Shown here: in pieces, positions 34,483 to 42,946 of the stretch
Numbering within the stretch: the first letter of the stretch is position 1
How the letters are laid out: each line of letters starts with the position of its first letter
Source: Acidimicrobiales bacterium
GTDB taxonomy: Bacteria; Actinomycetota; Acidimicrobiia; Acidimicrobiales; Aldehydirespiratoraceae
Direction: 5' to 3'
Length of the DNA: 64,000 nucleotides
Assembly: GCA_029246685.1 (NCBI GenBank)
Contig: JAQWMR010000016.1
Location: forward strand, 898,877 to 962,876
Position numbers and translations under genes: made by a program
The notes under the pieces: generated by a model
What the model was told of the DNA's origin: nothing
Seen by the model: the letters and a program-made list of their open reading frames with translations, nothing else
The model's database searches: none

Positions 34483-35100
34483 CTAGTTTTGCTCGCCGTC
34501 GTCGAGGACTTGGCGGCCTTCGAGGGCGCGGCTGAGTGTCAGCTCGTCGGCGTATTCGAGATCACCGCCGACCGGGAGACCACTCGCGATGCGGGTGACC
34601 CGCACGCCCATCGGCTTCAGGTACTTCACGAGCAACGCCGCAGTCGCCTCACCTTCGAGGTTCGGGTTCGTGGCGACGATGATCTCCTCGATGTCCTCGT
34701 CGGCAACGCGAGACATCAACTCCTTCACGCGGAGCTGCTCCACGCCGACCCCATCGATCGGACTGAACGCGCCCTGGAGTACGTGGTAGCGACCTCGGAA
34801 CTCCTGCGTCCGCTCGACGGCGACGATGTCCTGGCTGTCCTCGACCACGCAGACCATGCGCTCCTCGCGTCGCGGGTCGCGACAGATCGCACACTCATCG
34901 CCGCCCTCGGACAGGTTGAAGCAGCGGGCGCAGAACGACACACGTTCCTTCGCCTCGACGATCGCCCGCGAGAGGCGCATCGCCTCCTCCGGAGGAGCCT
35001 TCAACAGATAGAACGCGACCCGCTGGGCCGACTTGGGGCCGATGCCGGGGAGCCGGCCGAGCTGGTCGATCAGTTCCTGAACGGTGGCCGAGTAGCTCAC
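34483..35100 (-). CDS. recR: Recombination mediator RecR
   Basis: 205 aa. Helix-hairpin-helix [20 protein letters not shown] at the start; the four-cysteine zinc finger CARC...CAIC near residues 57-72; the Toprim domain with [12 protein letters not shown] and [15 protein letters not shown]. It works with RecF/RecO to load RecA at gaps. ATG overlaps the ybaB-type stop by 4 nt; with dnaX it forms the conserved operon dnaX-ybaB-recR. Confidence 0.97.
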   Translation of the reverse strand: MSYSATVQELIDQLGRLPGIGPKSAQRVAFYLLKAPPEEAMRLSRAIVEAKERVSFCARCFNLSEGGDECAICRDPRREERMVCVVEDSQDIVAVERTQEFRGRYHVLQGAFSPIDGVGVEQLRVKELMSRVADEDIEEIIVATNPNLEGEATAALLVKYLKPMGVRVTRIASGLPVGGDLEYADELTLSRALEGRQVLDDGEQN

Positions 35101-35486
35101 TGATCCCCGCCGCCGAGCAACCCGCCCAGCCCACCGAGGTCGCCGCCGCCAAGACTGCCCAGATCCATACCGCCGAGTGCGCCCTGCTGGCCCGCCTGCA
35201 GTTGGGCGGATGCGTCGCGCAGCGCCGCGAGGATCAGGTCCTCGAGGAGCTGTGGGTCATCAGGATCGATCGCCGACCGATCGATGGAGACCGAGTGGAA
35301 ATCGAAATGCCCGTCGACCTCGACCTTGATCAGTCCACCACCGGCCGCACCCTCGACCACCTCGGCGGCCGCGGCCTGCGCGTTCGCCATCATCTGTTGG
35401 GCGGACTCGAGAAGCCCACCCAGATCGGGCATGCCGCCACCGCCGAACGGGTTGTCGGCGTCGGGGGTGTCAGGGGTGTCACTCAT
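35097..35486 (-). CDS. YbaB/EbfC nucleoid-associated protein
   Basis: 129 aa from ATG 35486, overlapping the dnaX stop by 8 nt. The core holds the family pattern [39 protein letters not shown] and [15 protein letters not shown]. It is flanked by an unusual N-terminal extension and a C-terminal tail made almost only of Gly, Leu and Asp. The protein binds DNA as a dimer and shapes the nucleoid. Position between dnaX and recR is the standard one. Confidence 0.92.
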   Translation of the reverse strand: MSDTPDTPDADNPFGGGGMPDLGGLLESAQQMMANAQAAAAEVVEGAAGGGLIKVEVDGHFDFHSVSIDRSAIDPDDPQLLEDLILAALRDASAQLQAGQQGALGGMDLGSLGGGDLGGLGGLLGGGDQ

Positions 35487-37419
35487 GGATCGGCTCCTCG
35501 GGGGCTTGGAGTTCGGCACCGGGGAACGCCTCGGTGACCTTCTCAATGATCTGTTCTGCGTGAGCCGGCGCGTCGACGAGGTCGTTGAGGTCGATCTCGT
35601 CCTCCGGCTCGTCCGGGACCGCGACCAGCGGCGCTGACTCGGGCGGATCCGGGACCGCAGCGAGCGGAGGCGGCGGCGCATCAGTGGTGCCGGACGCCTC
35701 GAACTCGCCGACGAGTGCATGCCACAACCCGGCCAGCTCGCCGGCGGAACGCGGGCCGTCCGCCGGACCGAGTAGCTCGTTGGCACGAGCGATGACGACG
35801 TCCTTGCCGATGCCCAGATGCTCACCCGCGAGCTGCACCACCTCGCGGGGCGACTCCGGCCGGTGAGCGAGCAGGTCATCCGCGGGTGCGGCGGGCGGCG
35901 CGGGTGCTGCCGGCGGGGCAGCGGGCGGCGCTGGTGCTGCCGGCGGGGCAGCGGGCTGCTCGGCGGCAGGAGCCGGTGGTGGCGCAGGTTCGTCGGGCTC
36001 CGTGACGGACTCGATCTCCGGAGCAGGCCGACCGATCTTCTCCGCCAGCGCGGCGCGTGCGGCCGCGGCCGGACCGTTCGCCTTCGATGCAGTGGGCTCC
36101 GCACTCTCCACCGGGGCGACGGTGGGCGGCGGGGGAAGTGTGTCGACCGAGGGCGGTGGGCCTGGCTCGGGCGGCGGCTCGTCGATCGGAGGTGGCGCGG
36201 GCGGCGGATCGTCCGCCGCGACCTCTACCGCGGTGAGGGGCGGAGGAGGCGCTGGCTCCGGAGCAGGCGGTGGGGCCGGCGCGGCGGCCTGGATGGCGGG
36301 CGCCGCTGGCGCTCCCCCAGCAAGGCGCGACTCCAGCTGGTCGACCCGCTCGATCAGGGAGTCGAGCGATCGGTCGGCATCGGCCCGGCACAGCCGGACG
36401 AGTGCGACCTCCAGGTCCACTCGCGGGTCCGGTGCTGCGCGCATGTCGACCAGTGCGGTCCCGATCACCTCGAGAGCGCGGGTCATCGCGGCCGGCGACA
36501 TTCGGCTTGAGATCTCCTCGGCTCGGAGCGTCTCGCTCGGGGTGAGACGTCCGGGCGGTGATCCCATCGACATGAGGAACGCATCACGGAGCCCGGCGAG
36601 CACCGCCTCACCGATCGTGCGGGGATCCTTACCCCGCCCCATCGCATCGCCGACCGACGCAAGGGCGATCGTGGCGTCACGATCCGCGAGCGACGAGAGC
36701 AACAGGTCCGTCGACTCATCGATAGCGACCACGCCACCCGCAGCGACCACACGATCGAGAGCGCTCAGCGTGTCGCGAGCGGACCCACCGCCCACCGACA
36801 CCACATGATCGACCGCGGCCTCGTCGACATCGAGCCCTGCGTCGTCGATCACGTACCGGACGTGGTCCGCCATCTCCTCGGCGCCGAGCAGACCGAGCTC
36901 GAATACCTGACACCGGCTTCGGATCGTCTGCACCACCTTGTGGGGCTCGGTGGTGGCGAGCACCCAGATGACGTGGTCGGGCGGCTCCTCGAGCGTCTTC
37001 AGCAGCGCGTTCTCCGCGCCCCTCGTGAGCATGTGGACCTCATCGAGGATGTAGACCTTCACGTTGCCCGGCGTGCCCAGGTTCACCTTGGCCAGCAGGT
37101 CCCGCATGTCCTCGACGCCGTTGTTGGACGCGGCGTCGAGCTCGTGCAGATCGAACGAGCGACCCTCCTCAATCGCAACACAGCTCTCGCATGTGCCGCA
37201 CGGCTCGACGTCGTCGCCACGCTCGGTGCAGTTCAGCGCCTTCGCGAGAACGCGAGCCGACGTGGTCTTGCCCGTACCGCGGGGCCCGTGGAAGAGATAC
37301 GCGTGGCCGACCTCACCCTTCGCCAGAGCGTTCCGCAGGGCGCTGACGATGTGGTGCTGACCGCGGATCTCTGAGAACCGCTGCGGTCGGTACCGCCGGT
37401 AGAGCGACTGATAGGCCAT
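35479..37419 (-). CDS. dnaX: DNA polymerase III subunit gamma/tau
   Basis: 646 aa. Clamp-loader ATPase: ATP loop FHGPRGTGKTTSARV near residue 45, zinc finger with C...CGTCESC near 70-85, DEVHMLTRGAENALLK (Walker B), the sensor SRC motif in TIRSRCQVF. Residues about 370-540 are a Pro/Ala linker with tandem PPAAPAPPAA-type units, followed by a C-terminal tau-like acidic part. First gene of dnaX-ybaB-recR. A rightward surface-protein gene is now divergent from it, where ffs would be expected. Confidence 0.95.
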   Translation of the reverse strand: MAYQSLYRRYRPQRFSEIRGQHHIVSALRNALAKGEVGHAYLFHGPRGTGKTTSARVLAKALNCTERGDDVEPCGTCESCVAIEEGRSFDLHELDAASNNGVEDMRDLLAKVNLGTPGNVKVYILDEVHMLTRGAENALLKTLEEPPDHVIWVLATTEPHKVVQTIRSRCQVFELGLLGAEEMADHVRYVIDDAGLDVDEAAVDHVVSVGGGSARDTLSALDRVVAAGGVVAIDESTDLLLSSLADRDATIALASVGDAMGRGKDPRTIGEAVLAGLRDAFLMSMGSPPGRLTPSETLRAEEISSRMSPAAMTRALEVIGTALVDMRAAPDPRVDLEVALVRLCRADADRSLDSLIERVDQLESRLAGGAPAAPAIQAAAPAPPPAPEPAPPPPLTAVEVAADDPPPAPPPIDEPPPEPGPPPSVDTLPPPPTVAPVESAEPTASKANGPAAAARAALAEKIGRPAPEIESVTEPDEPAPPPAPAAEQPAAPPAAPAPPAAPPAAPAPPAAPADDLLAHRPESPREVVQLAGEHLGIGKDVVIARANELLGPADGPRSAGELAGLWHALVGEFEASGTTDAPPPPLAAVPDPPESAPLVAVPDEPEDEIDLNDLVDAPAHAEQIIEKVTEAFPGAELQAPEEPIHE

Positions 37420-37537
37420 GCGTCTCCGACTCTAGCGAGGAGGACCCATCCTCGATGACGAACGGTCGACCGAACGCTAGAGTGACCAGATGGGCCGGAA
37501 GCGACCAGCGGGGTCGGCGGACAGACGGGAGAAATAC

Positions 37538-40078
37538 ATGTGGACGAAGCATGGACTCGTAGCAACGATCGTGGTGACGCTCACAGCGTTGGCGCTGGTC
37601 GCGCCGGTGATGGCAGCGGCGCCGGACAACGACGACATTGCCGATGCGTTAGCGCTCGTGGAAGGTGTCGAGCGGTGGGCCGACCTGACGGACGCCACCA
37701 CCGAGGTCGGTGAGGATCTCTGCGAAGACGGACCCACCGCATGGTGGAGCTTCACCGCACCGGCCGCCGGCGACTACGTGTCGTATGCAACGGGCGCCAA
37801 CTTCGACACTGCGGTGGGCTGGTCGGCGGACCTGACGACGACGTCCGGTGTCTGCCCCGACGACGCCTCCGACAGCTACGACGCCATCGAAGCCGCTCTC
37901 TCCCTTGCCAACGGCGAGCAGGAGTACGTCCAGCTCGGACCCTACGCCGGCGAGTCGCGGGGCAGCGGTGGCGTGGGTGTCGCCCGTCTCCACGCCGCCG
38001 ACGACGCGTTCGCGGACCGCTCGGCGCTCACCTTCCGCGCCGGCGCACCCAGCGCAGTCCGCGGCGTCGACCTCACCGGAACCGAGACCGTCGAGGCAGG
38101 CGAGCCCGTCGCCTGCGGCACCGAAGCCTTCAACGGATCCGCCTGGATGTCGTTCACCCCGCCGACCACCGGCGCGTGGATGATCGAGGTGAAGTCCCGC
38201 ACCGAAGTCGACCTCGCCATCTACACCGGCACGTCACTCGCGAGCCTCGACCTCCTTGCCTGCACGGTCGGGTATCGCAACGCGCTCGGCATCGAGCTCG
38301 AAGCCGGCACCAGCTACGCGATCCAGCTCCACGCCGATAACAACAAGCCCGCCGTCGTGCGGGCCGAGTACGCCGGCCGCATGCGCGGCATGGCCCAGCT
38401 GGTCAGCGACGACGGCGTCGTCGGCGTGACGTCGTCGGTCGCCCTTGTCGACGGACATCCCGCCATCGCCTTCTACGACAGCGATGACGACGAGTTGCGC
38501 TACGCGGAGCGCAGCGCCGATGGCGTCTGGAGCGACGTCCTCGTCGACGCAGACGGCGGCGGCACCAGCACCAACGTCGGCAGGGAGATAGATATGGTCG
38601 TGCTGGCAGACGGCCGCCCCGCGATCGCCTTCTACGACAGCGATGACGACGAGTTGCGCTACGCGGAGCGCAGCGCCGATGGCGTCTGGAGCGACGTCCT
38701 CGTCGACGCAGACGGCGACGGCACCAGCACCAACGTCGGCTACGACCTCGCGATGATCGTGCTCGCCAACGGCGAACCCGCGATCGCCTATCAGGACAGG
38801 ACCGAGAGATCGCTGCGCTACGCCGAGCGAAGCGGCGGCGTGTGGAGCGACGTCCTCGTCGACGATGACGGCGACGGCACCAGCACCAACGTCGGCGACG
38901 ACCTCGCCATGGCGCTCTACGATGGCGAACCGGCGATCGCCTACTCCGACTCGACGAACAGTGAGAAGCGCCTGGCGACCCGCTCAGCTGGGACTTGGAG
39001 CGAGAGCCTGATCCTCGGCCCCGAGACCCTTCCCGAAGGCGATGTAACCAATGGCGCGGACTCCCAACCGGACCTCGTCGTGCGGCCGGACGGCAAGCTC
39101 GCCATCGTCATCCAGGACAATGAAATCGGGCACACGCACTACGGCGTCATGACCGGCGCCACCTGGGACATGCAGCACATCCTGTCGAACCGGCTGCTCG
39201 CGGAGATCGGCTGGGAGGGGACCGTCAAGCTCGACTACGACGGCGCCGGCGACCCGGTCGTCCACTGGCAGGACGACAACTCCAGCTACCAAGTCGGCGT
39301 GTCCACGTGGCGCGACGGGGAGTGGGTCGAGGAGATCGGTGTACCTCACCTCTCCGACCCGAAGGACCACGACGGGGTCATCGATCACAGCGCGGCCGAT
39401 TTCGACACGCTGCTCATGCCCGACGGCCGCATCGGCCGGACCGCCTATGATGCCGAAACGGATTCGCTCTGGTGGGTCGAGGATCGATTCCGGGTCTGTC
39501 CCGACGATGCGACGCCGTTCACCGATGTCGACCCGGGTTCTTTCGCCAAGGACGACATCCCGTGTATCTACGGCCTCGCGGTCACAACGGGTACGTCACC
39601 CGCCGAGTACTCGCCGGACGACTTCGTCACCCGCGAACAGATGGCCGCCTTCATGGCCCGCCTCTACCGCAAGCTGACGGGCGAGGAATGTTCGGGCGGT
39701 GCCCACCCGTTCACCGACATCGACGCGGGCTCGTTCGCCAAGGACGACATCCCGTGCATCTTCGGGCTCGGCATGACCACAGGCACCTCGCCCACGCTCT
39801 ACTCACCCGACGACTTCGTCACCCGCGAACAGATGGCCGCCTTCGTCGCCCGCCTGTACCGCCTCGTGACGGATGCCGGTTGTTCCGGCGGCGCCCACCC
39901 GTTCACCGACATCGACGCGGGCTCGTTCGCCAAGGACGACATCCCGTGCATCTTCGGGGTCGGCATCACCACAGGCACCTCGCCCACGCTCTACTCACCC
40001 GACGACTTCGTCACCCGCGAACAGATGGCCGCCTTCATGGCCCGCTTCTGGCGGACCGAAGCAGGGACCCCGAGCTGA
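37538..40078 (+). CDS. Secreted SLH-domain surface protein with repeats
   Basis: 846 aa from ATG 37538, with GGGAG placed nine bases upstream. Signal peptide: KHGLVATIVVTLTALALVAP then VMAAAP. The middle holds propeller-like repeats (PAIAFYDSDDDELRYAERS, GVWSDVLVDADG); two units of 116 bp at 38465 and 38624 differ by one base. The C-terminus has three SLH modules of about 64 residues (FTDIDAGSFAKDDIPCIFG, YSPDDFVTREQMAAFMAR), the last two nearly identical in DNA. SLH modules tie proteins to the cell wall polymer. Each module has a Cys in DIPC and a second near its end, so a disulfide is likely. Confidence 0.88.
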   Translation: MWTKHGLVATIVVTLTALALVAPVMAAAPDNDDIADALALVEGVERWADLTDATTEVGEDLCEDGPTAWWSFTAPAAGDYVSYATGANFDTAVGWSADLTTTSGVCPDDASDSYDAIEAALSLANGEQEYVQLGPYAGESRGSGGVGVARLHAADDAFADRSALTFRAGAPSAVRGVDLTGTETVEAGEPVACGTEAFNGSAWMSFTPPTTGAWMIEVKSRTEVDLAIYTGTSLASLDLLACTVGYRNALGIELEAGTSYAIQLHADNNKPAVVRAEYAGRMRGMAQLVSDDGVVGVTSSVALVDGHPAIAFYDSDDDELRYAERSADGVWSDVLVDADGGGTSTNVGREIDMVVLADGRPAIAFYDSDDDELRYAERSADGVWSDVLVDADGDGTSTNVGYDLAMIVLANGEPAIAYQDRTERSLRYAERSGGVWSDVLVDDDGDGTSTNVGDDLAMALYDGEPAIAYSDSTNSEKRLATRSAGTWSESLILGPETLPEGDVTNGADSQPDLVVRPDGKLAIVIQDNEIGHTHYGVMTGATWDMQHILSNRLLAEIGWEGTVKLDYDGAGDPVVHWQDDNSSYQVGVSTWRDGEWVEEIGVPHLSDPKDHDGVIDHSAADFDTLLMPDGRIGRTAYDAETDSLWWVEDRFRVCPDDATPFTDVDPGSFAKDDIPCIYGLAVTTGTSPAEYSPDDFVTREQMAAFMARLYRKLTGEECSGGAHPFTDIDAGSFAKDDIPCIFGLGMTTGTSPTLYSPDDFVTREQMAAFVARLYRLVTDAGCSGGAHPFTDIDAGSFAKDDIPCIFGVGITTGTSPTLYSPDDFVTREQMAAFMARFWRTEAGTPS

Positions 40079-40101
40079 CGGGCATCGCCCGCTTCCAGGA
40101 C

Positions 40102-40125
40102 GGGCATCGTCACGCGACGACGCCC
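40102..40125. terminator. Hairpin between surface-protein gene and SRP RNA
   Basis: GGGCATCGTC and GACGACGCCC pair with one mismatch around a 4-nt loop, 23 nt after the surface-protein stop and touching the 3' end of the SRP RNA. Probably ends transcription from one or both sides; there is no T-run. Confidence 0.5.
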
Positions 40126-40258
40126 GTTCCCGGGAGTGGCGGCCAGGCGATCTGCGGCACACAAGCGGCTCCGCTGAGAGCTGCTGCCTTCCGGCCCTGA
40201 CTCGGTTCACAGGCGCCCGTTGCACAGGACCCGACCGCCACACCCCGGAACGGGCGTT
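40121..40258 (-). ncRNA. ffs: Signal recognition particle RNA
   Basis: Read on the minus strand, the apical loop has the near-universal SRP sequence GTCAGGGCCGGAAGGCAGCAG at about 40180-40200, in the context GAACCGAGTCAGG. The two ends pair: CGCCCGTTCCGGGGTGTGGCGG-like 5' arm (40256 downward) against CCGCCACTCCCGGGAACGGG near 40121-40142. Length about 138 nt, a bacterial short form without an Alu domain. It scaffolds Ffh for membrane targeting. It belongs to the tRNA-Ser/ffs/dnaX block. Ends are estimated from the stem. Confidence 0.88.
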
Positions 40259-40331
40259 GCAAGAATCACGCTACCCTTCCGCCCTGGAACCCGCACCGCG
40301 GGCTCCGCACATACCCGCTCACGCGGGGCCG

Positions 40332-40419
40332 GGAGGGTTGCCAGAGCGGCCGAATGGGCACGCTTGGAAAGCGTGTGAGGCGCAAGTCTCCGTGGGTTCA
40401 AATCCCACACCCTCCGCCA
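40332..40419 (+). tRNA. tRNA-Ser (GGA)
   Basis: Acceptor GGAGGGT pairs with ACCCTCC; discriminator G and an encoded CCA follow. The anticodon loop TTGGAAA gives GGA (40366-40368), reading UCC/UCU. A long variable arm, typical of serine tRNAs, and the T-loop GGTTCAAATCC are seen. Confidence 0.97.
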
Positions 40420-40423
40420 CACA

Positions 40424-40487
40424 CCCCTCGTTCTGGCGGTACATACGAGTCACGTTGATTGGTATGTACTGCCAGAACGAAGAGGGG
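40424..40487. repeat. 64-bp imperfect long inverted repeat after tRNA-Ser
   Basis: Arms at 40424-40446 and 40462-40487 pair over more than 22 bp with a 2-nt bulge and one G-T pair (core GTTCTGGCGGTACATAC against GTATGTACTGCCAGAAC), loop about 15 nt. It starts 5 nt after the tRNA. It can serve as a terminator despite lacking a T-run, or be the remnant of a small inverted-repeat element. Confidence 0.75.
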
Positions 40488-40499
40488 GGCGAGACGCGG

Positions 40500-40721
40500 T
40501 CAGCGGCGGCGGGCGATCAGCAGACCAACGCCGACGGCAGCGATGGCGACGACAGCGCCGCTGATCCATGGCCAGGGAGAGGACGACCCGTCCTCGTCAA
40601 CCGGCTCTGCGGGCGGCACCGTCGTGGTCGGCGCGAGCGTCGTTGTCGGAGCGACCGGCTCGCTCACCGGCGTGTCGGCTTCATCGGCAATCGTCCGGAT
40701 GGCATCGGCTCGGTCCCCGTC
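40500..40721 (-). pseudogene. C-terminal membrane-anchor fragment
   Basis: The minus-strand frame reads DRADAIRTIADEADTP, a Thr/Pro/Val linker (APTTTLAPTTTVPPAEP), then WPWISGAVVAIAAVGVGLLI and the stop-transfer ARRR. This is the usual tail of a secreted protein held by one C-terminal helix. Upstream of about 40721 the frame runs antisense to the MarR fragment and has no homology, so the extracellular part is gone. Confidence 0.55.
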
Positions 40722-40731
40722 GATCCATTCC

Positions 40732-41106
40732 GAGCTCGACCAGACCACTGCCGACCTCCTCCTCCGGCTCCAGTTGGAGAACGACAACCGCATGCGGGCG
40801 GTCGAGCTGTGCGAGCAGCTCATGAAGAGCCCGTCCCACATCTCTCGGATGATCGACCGCGCGGAGGTAGCTGGGCCCGTCCTCCGCGAGCCGGATCCCG
40901 ACAATCGACGCGCCCAGCAGGTGGTGCTCCAGCCAGCCGGCGAGAAGGCCGTCGACGCGTTCTTGCCGGCCCTGGATGCGGTGATCCAGCGGAGCATCCT
41001 CGATCAACTCTCCGAGGCCGAGGTCGACACGCTCGTCGAGCTGCTCGGGCGCATCGAGCAGGGCGCTCGCACCTGCGCTCTGCGCAACGAGACCGACCAC
41101 GGCTGA
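40732..41106 (+). pseudogene. MarR-family regulator lacking its N-terminus
   Basis: ELDQTTADLLLRLQLENDNR, then AVELCEQLMKSPSHISRMID with REPDPDNRRAQQVVL form helices 2-5 and the wing of a MarR repressor, followed by the C-terminal dimer helices. The N-terminal dimerisation helix and start codon are absent. The plus-strand frame opens instead inside the antisense of the anchor fragment. The joint lies near 40725. Probably not functional. Confidence 0.6.
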
Positions 41107-41134
41107 GCCAGGTTCGCCCGGTACCGTGGCCGCC

Positions 41135-41653
41135 ATGACCGGAGGACGACGGCTCACGTACGCCGCGTTGATCGTCGTCGGCGGCCTCGGCCTCGACCAG
41201 CTGACGAAGGAGTGGGCGCTCAATCGTCTGAGCGAGAACCGCACCATTGACGTGCTTCCCACGCTCGAGTTCGACCTCGCCTACAACAGTGGGTTCTCCT
41301 TTTCGACCGGCAGTGGTCAGGGCAACCTCGTCGGACTCATCGTGATCGCCCTGTGCGTTTTCCTCTTCGTGCAGATCATCAGAGAGGCGCGGTGGCGCAG
41401 GTGTGCGCTCTACGCGGTGATCCTCGGCGGCGCGCTCGGTAACCTCCTCGACCGGATCTTCCGGGCCGACGATGGGTTCCTGTCGGGTGAAGTGATCGAC
41501 TTCATCGACGTCAGTTGGTACGCCGTATTCAACGTCGCCGACATCTTCGTCGTCTGCGGCTGCATCGCCTTCGTGCTCGACGAGGTCCTTGTGCACCGTT
41601 CCACAAGGGATCTCGCTGAGGCACAAACTGCGGGCGCCGATCCCGCGACCTGA
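41135..41653 (+). CDS. lspA: Lipoprotein signal peptidase II
   Basis: 172 aa from ATG 41135; GTG 41126 is an alternative. Four transmembrane helices, the GLDQLTKEWA opening, the AYNSGFSFS loop, and the two catalytic aspartates in GGALGNLLDRI and FNVADIFVV. It cuts prolipoproteins before the lipid-bearing cysteine. Matches the presence of lipobox proteins nearby (28.5, 43.8 and 44.3 kb). Confidence 0.95.
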   Translation: MTGGRRLTYAALIVVGGLGLDQLTKEWALNRLSENRTIDVLPTLEFDLAYNSGFSFSTGSGQGNLVGLIVIALCVFLFVQIIREARWRRCALYAVILGGALGNLLDRIFRADDGFLSGEVIDFIDVSWYAVFNVADIFVVCGCIAFVLDEVLVHRSTRDLAEAQTAGADPAT

Positions 41654-41656
41654 CGA

Positions 41657-42205
41657 TCAGTCGATCGGCTCCGCTGGGTAGGGGCGCCCGTCGAGCAACT
41701 CGCGATCACCAATCGGAGCGTCGAGTTCGACGGTCATCGGAAACTCGAGTGGCGGGGTCGGGGCGAGGTTGCAGTCGAGCGCCTGCGGCCCGAATGGGCG
41801 GCGCAGCGCGGTGATCGCGATTGTCTCAATGGACTCCTCTAAGGCCACAGCTACATCCGCTGTCGTCGTATCGGGACAGGCTGAAGCGAGCACCACGACG
41901 TCGATCGTCGCGGCGGCGGAGTCCACACTGCCATCGAGCTGCCAGGACAGCATCACCATCCCGAACGGGTCGGCGCGGCTGAGTTGGCACCCGCTGCTAT
42001 CTACCCAGTTCCACTGGTCGCCCGTGCCGACGGTGGGGAGCGCAGCTCCCGTTTCACTGACGTAGAGCACGCGGCCGCCGGACCCGTACGCACGCCACCA
42101 CCCGGTCGAGTCGTCAGGCGATAGAACGCCCGGGAACTCCGTCTGGTCGAACAGCACGTTCGATGGGTGGCCGTCGGTGTGGTCGTCAGCCGGCTCGTCG
42201 AACAC
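41657..42205 (-). pseudogene. Uncharacterised protein, probably 5'-truncated
   Basis: 182 codons from GTG 42205, reading FDEPADDHTDGH, a Trp/Gly-rich stretch (TGWWRAYGSGGRVLYVSE), a single Cys pair and a conserved-looking end (RPFGPQALDCNLAPTPP). No family recognised. There is no signal peptide, although the disulfide-like cysteines suggest export. The frame upstream overlaps a membrane-protein remnant on the other strand, so the 5' end is probably lost. Confidence 0.4.
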
Positions 42206-42232
42206 CGCCGGATCGCCCGGGCGAGCGAGCCT

Positions 42233-42445
42233 CGCCTTCTCAGCGAGGCGCTGCTTGTTTCACTGGGCGACGCCGCATGGGTGCTTGGCACCGTCGTGGT
42301 CGTCGCCTCCGGCGTGCTCTCGACGACCGGCAACGTCGTCGCGATCGTCGTCGGTCTGGCGGTCGCGGACTTCGGCACGGCGCAGTTCGTGTTCCGGCCG
42401 AAAGCCCTTCGGGCGGACCGCAGCCCACAGCCCGTCGCCGCCTGA
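42233..42445 (+). pseudogene. Membrane protein remnant
   Basis: The plus frame reads LLSEALLVSLGDAAWVLGTV then VVASGVLSTTGNVVAIVVGL and AVADFGTAQFVF, two hydrophobic helices with a GDAAW turn that look like the end of a small integral membrane protein. The section before 42233 is antisense to the preceding gene and shows no such pattern. No start belongs to it. Family not identified. Confidence 0.4.
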
Positions 42446-42475
42446 GTGGACCGCACGTCCCGCTACGGTGGCGGA

Positions 42476-42946
42476 GTGGCAGAGCAGCAGTACCCGTCCG
42501 ACGACGCACTCATGGGCATCGCGATCGAGGAAGCCCGCCTCGCGGAGGCGCACGGCGACGTGCCGGTCGGCGCCCTGGTGGTCGTCGACGGACGGATCGT
42601 GGCTCGCCGTCACAACGAGCGCGAGGCGTCGAACGACCCGACGGCGCATGCTGAGCTGCTCGCCGTCCGTGACGCAGCGGCGGCCGCCGAATCGTGGCGG
42701 CTCGAAGACGCAACCGTCGTGGTGACGCTCGAGCCGTGCCCGATGTGCGCCGGCGCGCTGCAGCAGGCACGAGTGGCCCGCGTTGTCTACGGAGCGGCCG
42801 ACATGAAGGCGGGCGCGTGTGGATCGCTCTACTCGCTCGGCAGTGACCCTCGACTGAACCACGAGTTCGAGACGACCCACTGCGTGCGCGAAGAGGAGTG
42901 CGCGGCACTTCTCACCGACTTCTTCGCCGCCCGCCGAGGAAACTGA
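42476..42946 (+). CDS. tadA: tRNA-specific adenosine deaminase
   Basis: 156 aa from GTG 42476. Zinc deaminase motifs TAHAELLAV (HAE) and LEPCPMCAGAL (PCxxC), plus the TadA-type PVGALVV and the GACGSLYSL region. It converts A34 to inosine in tRNA-Arg(ACG). The 3' end overlaps the tail of the convergent DUF3179 frame by 35 nt. Confidence 0.95.
   Translation: MAEQQYPSDDALMGIAIEEARLAEAHGDVPVGALVVVDGRIVARRHNEREASNDPTAHAELLAVRDAAAAAESWRLEDATVVVTLEPCPMCAGALQQARVARVVYGAADMKAGACGSLYSLGSDPRLNHEFETTHCVREEECAALLTDFFAARRGN

Noticed and set aside
37538-40078. CRISPR or VNTR reading of the repeated DNA at 38.5 and 39.7 kb
   Set aside because: The repeats are in frame and code for propeller and SLH modules of one secreted protein.
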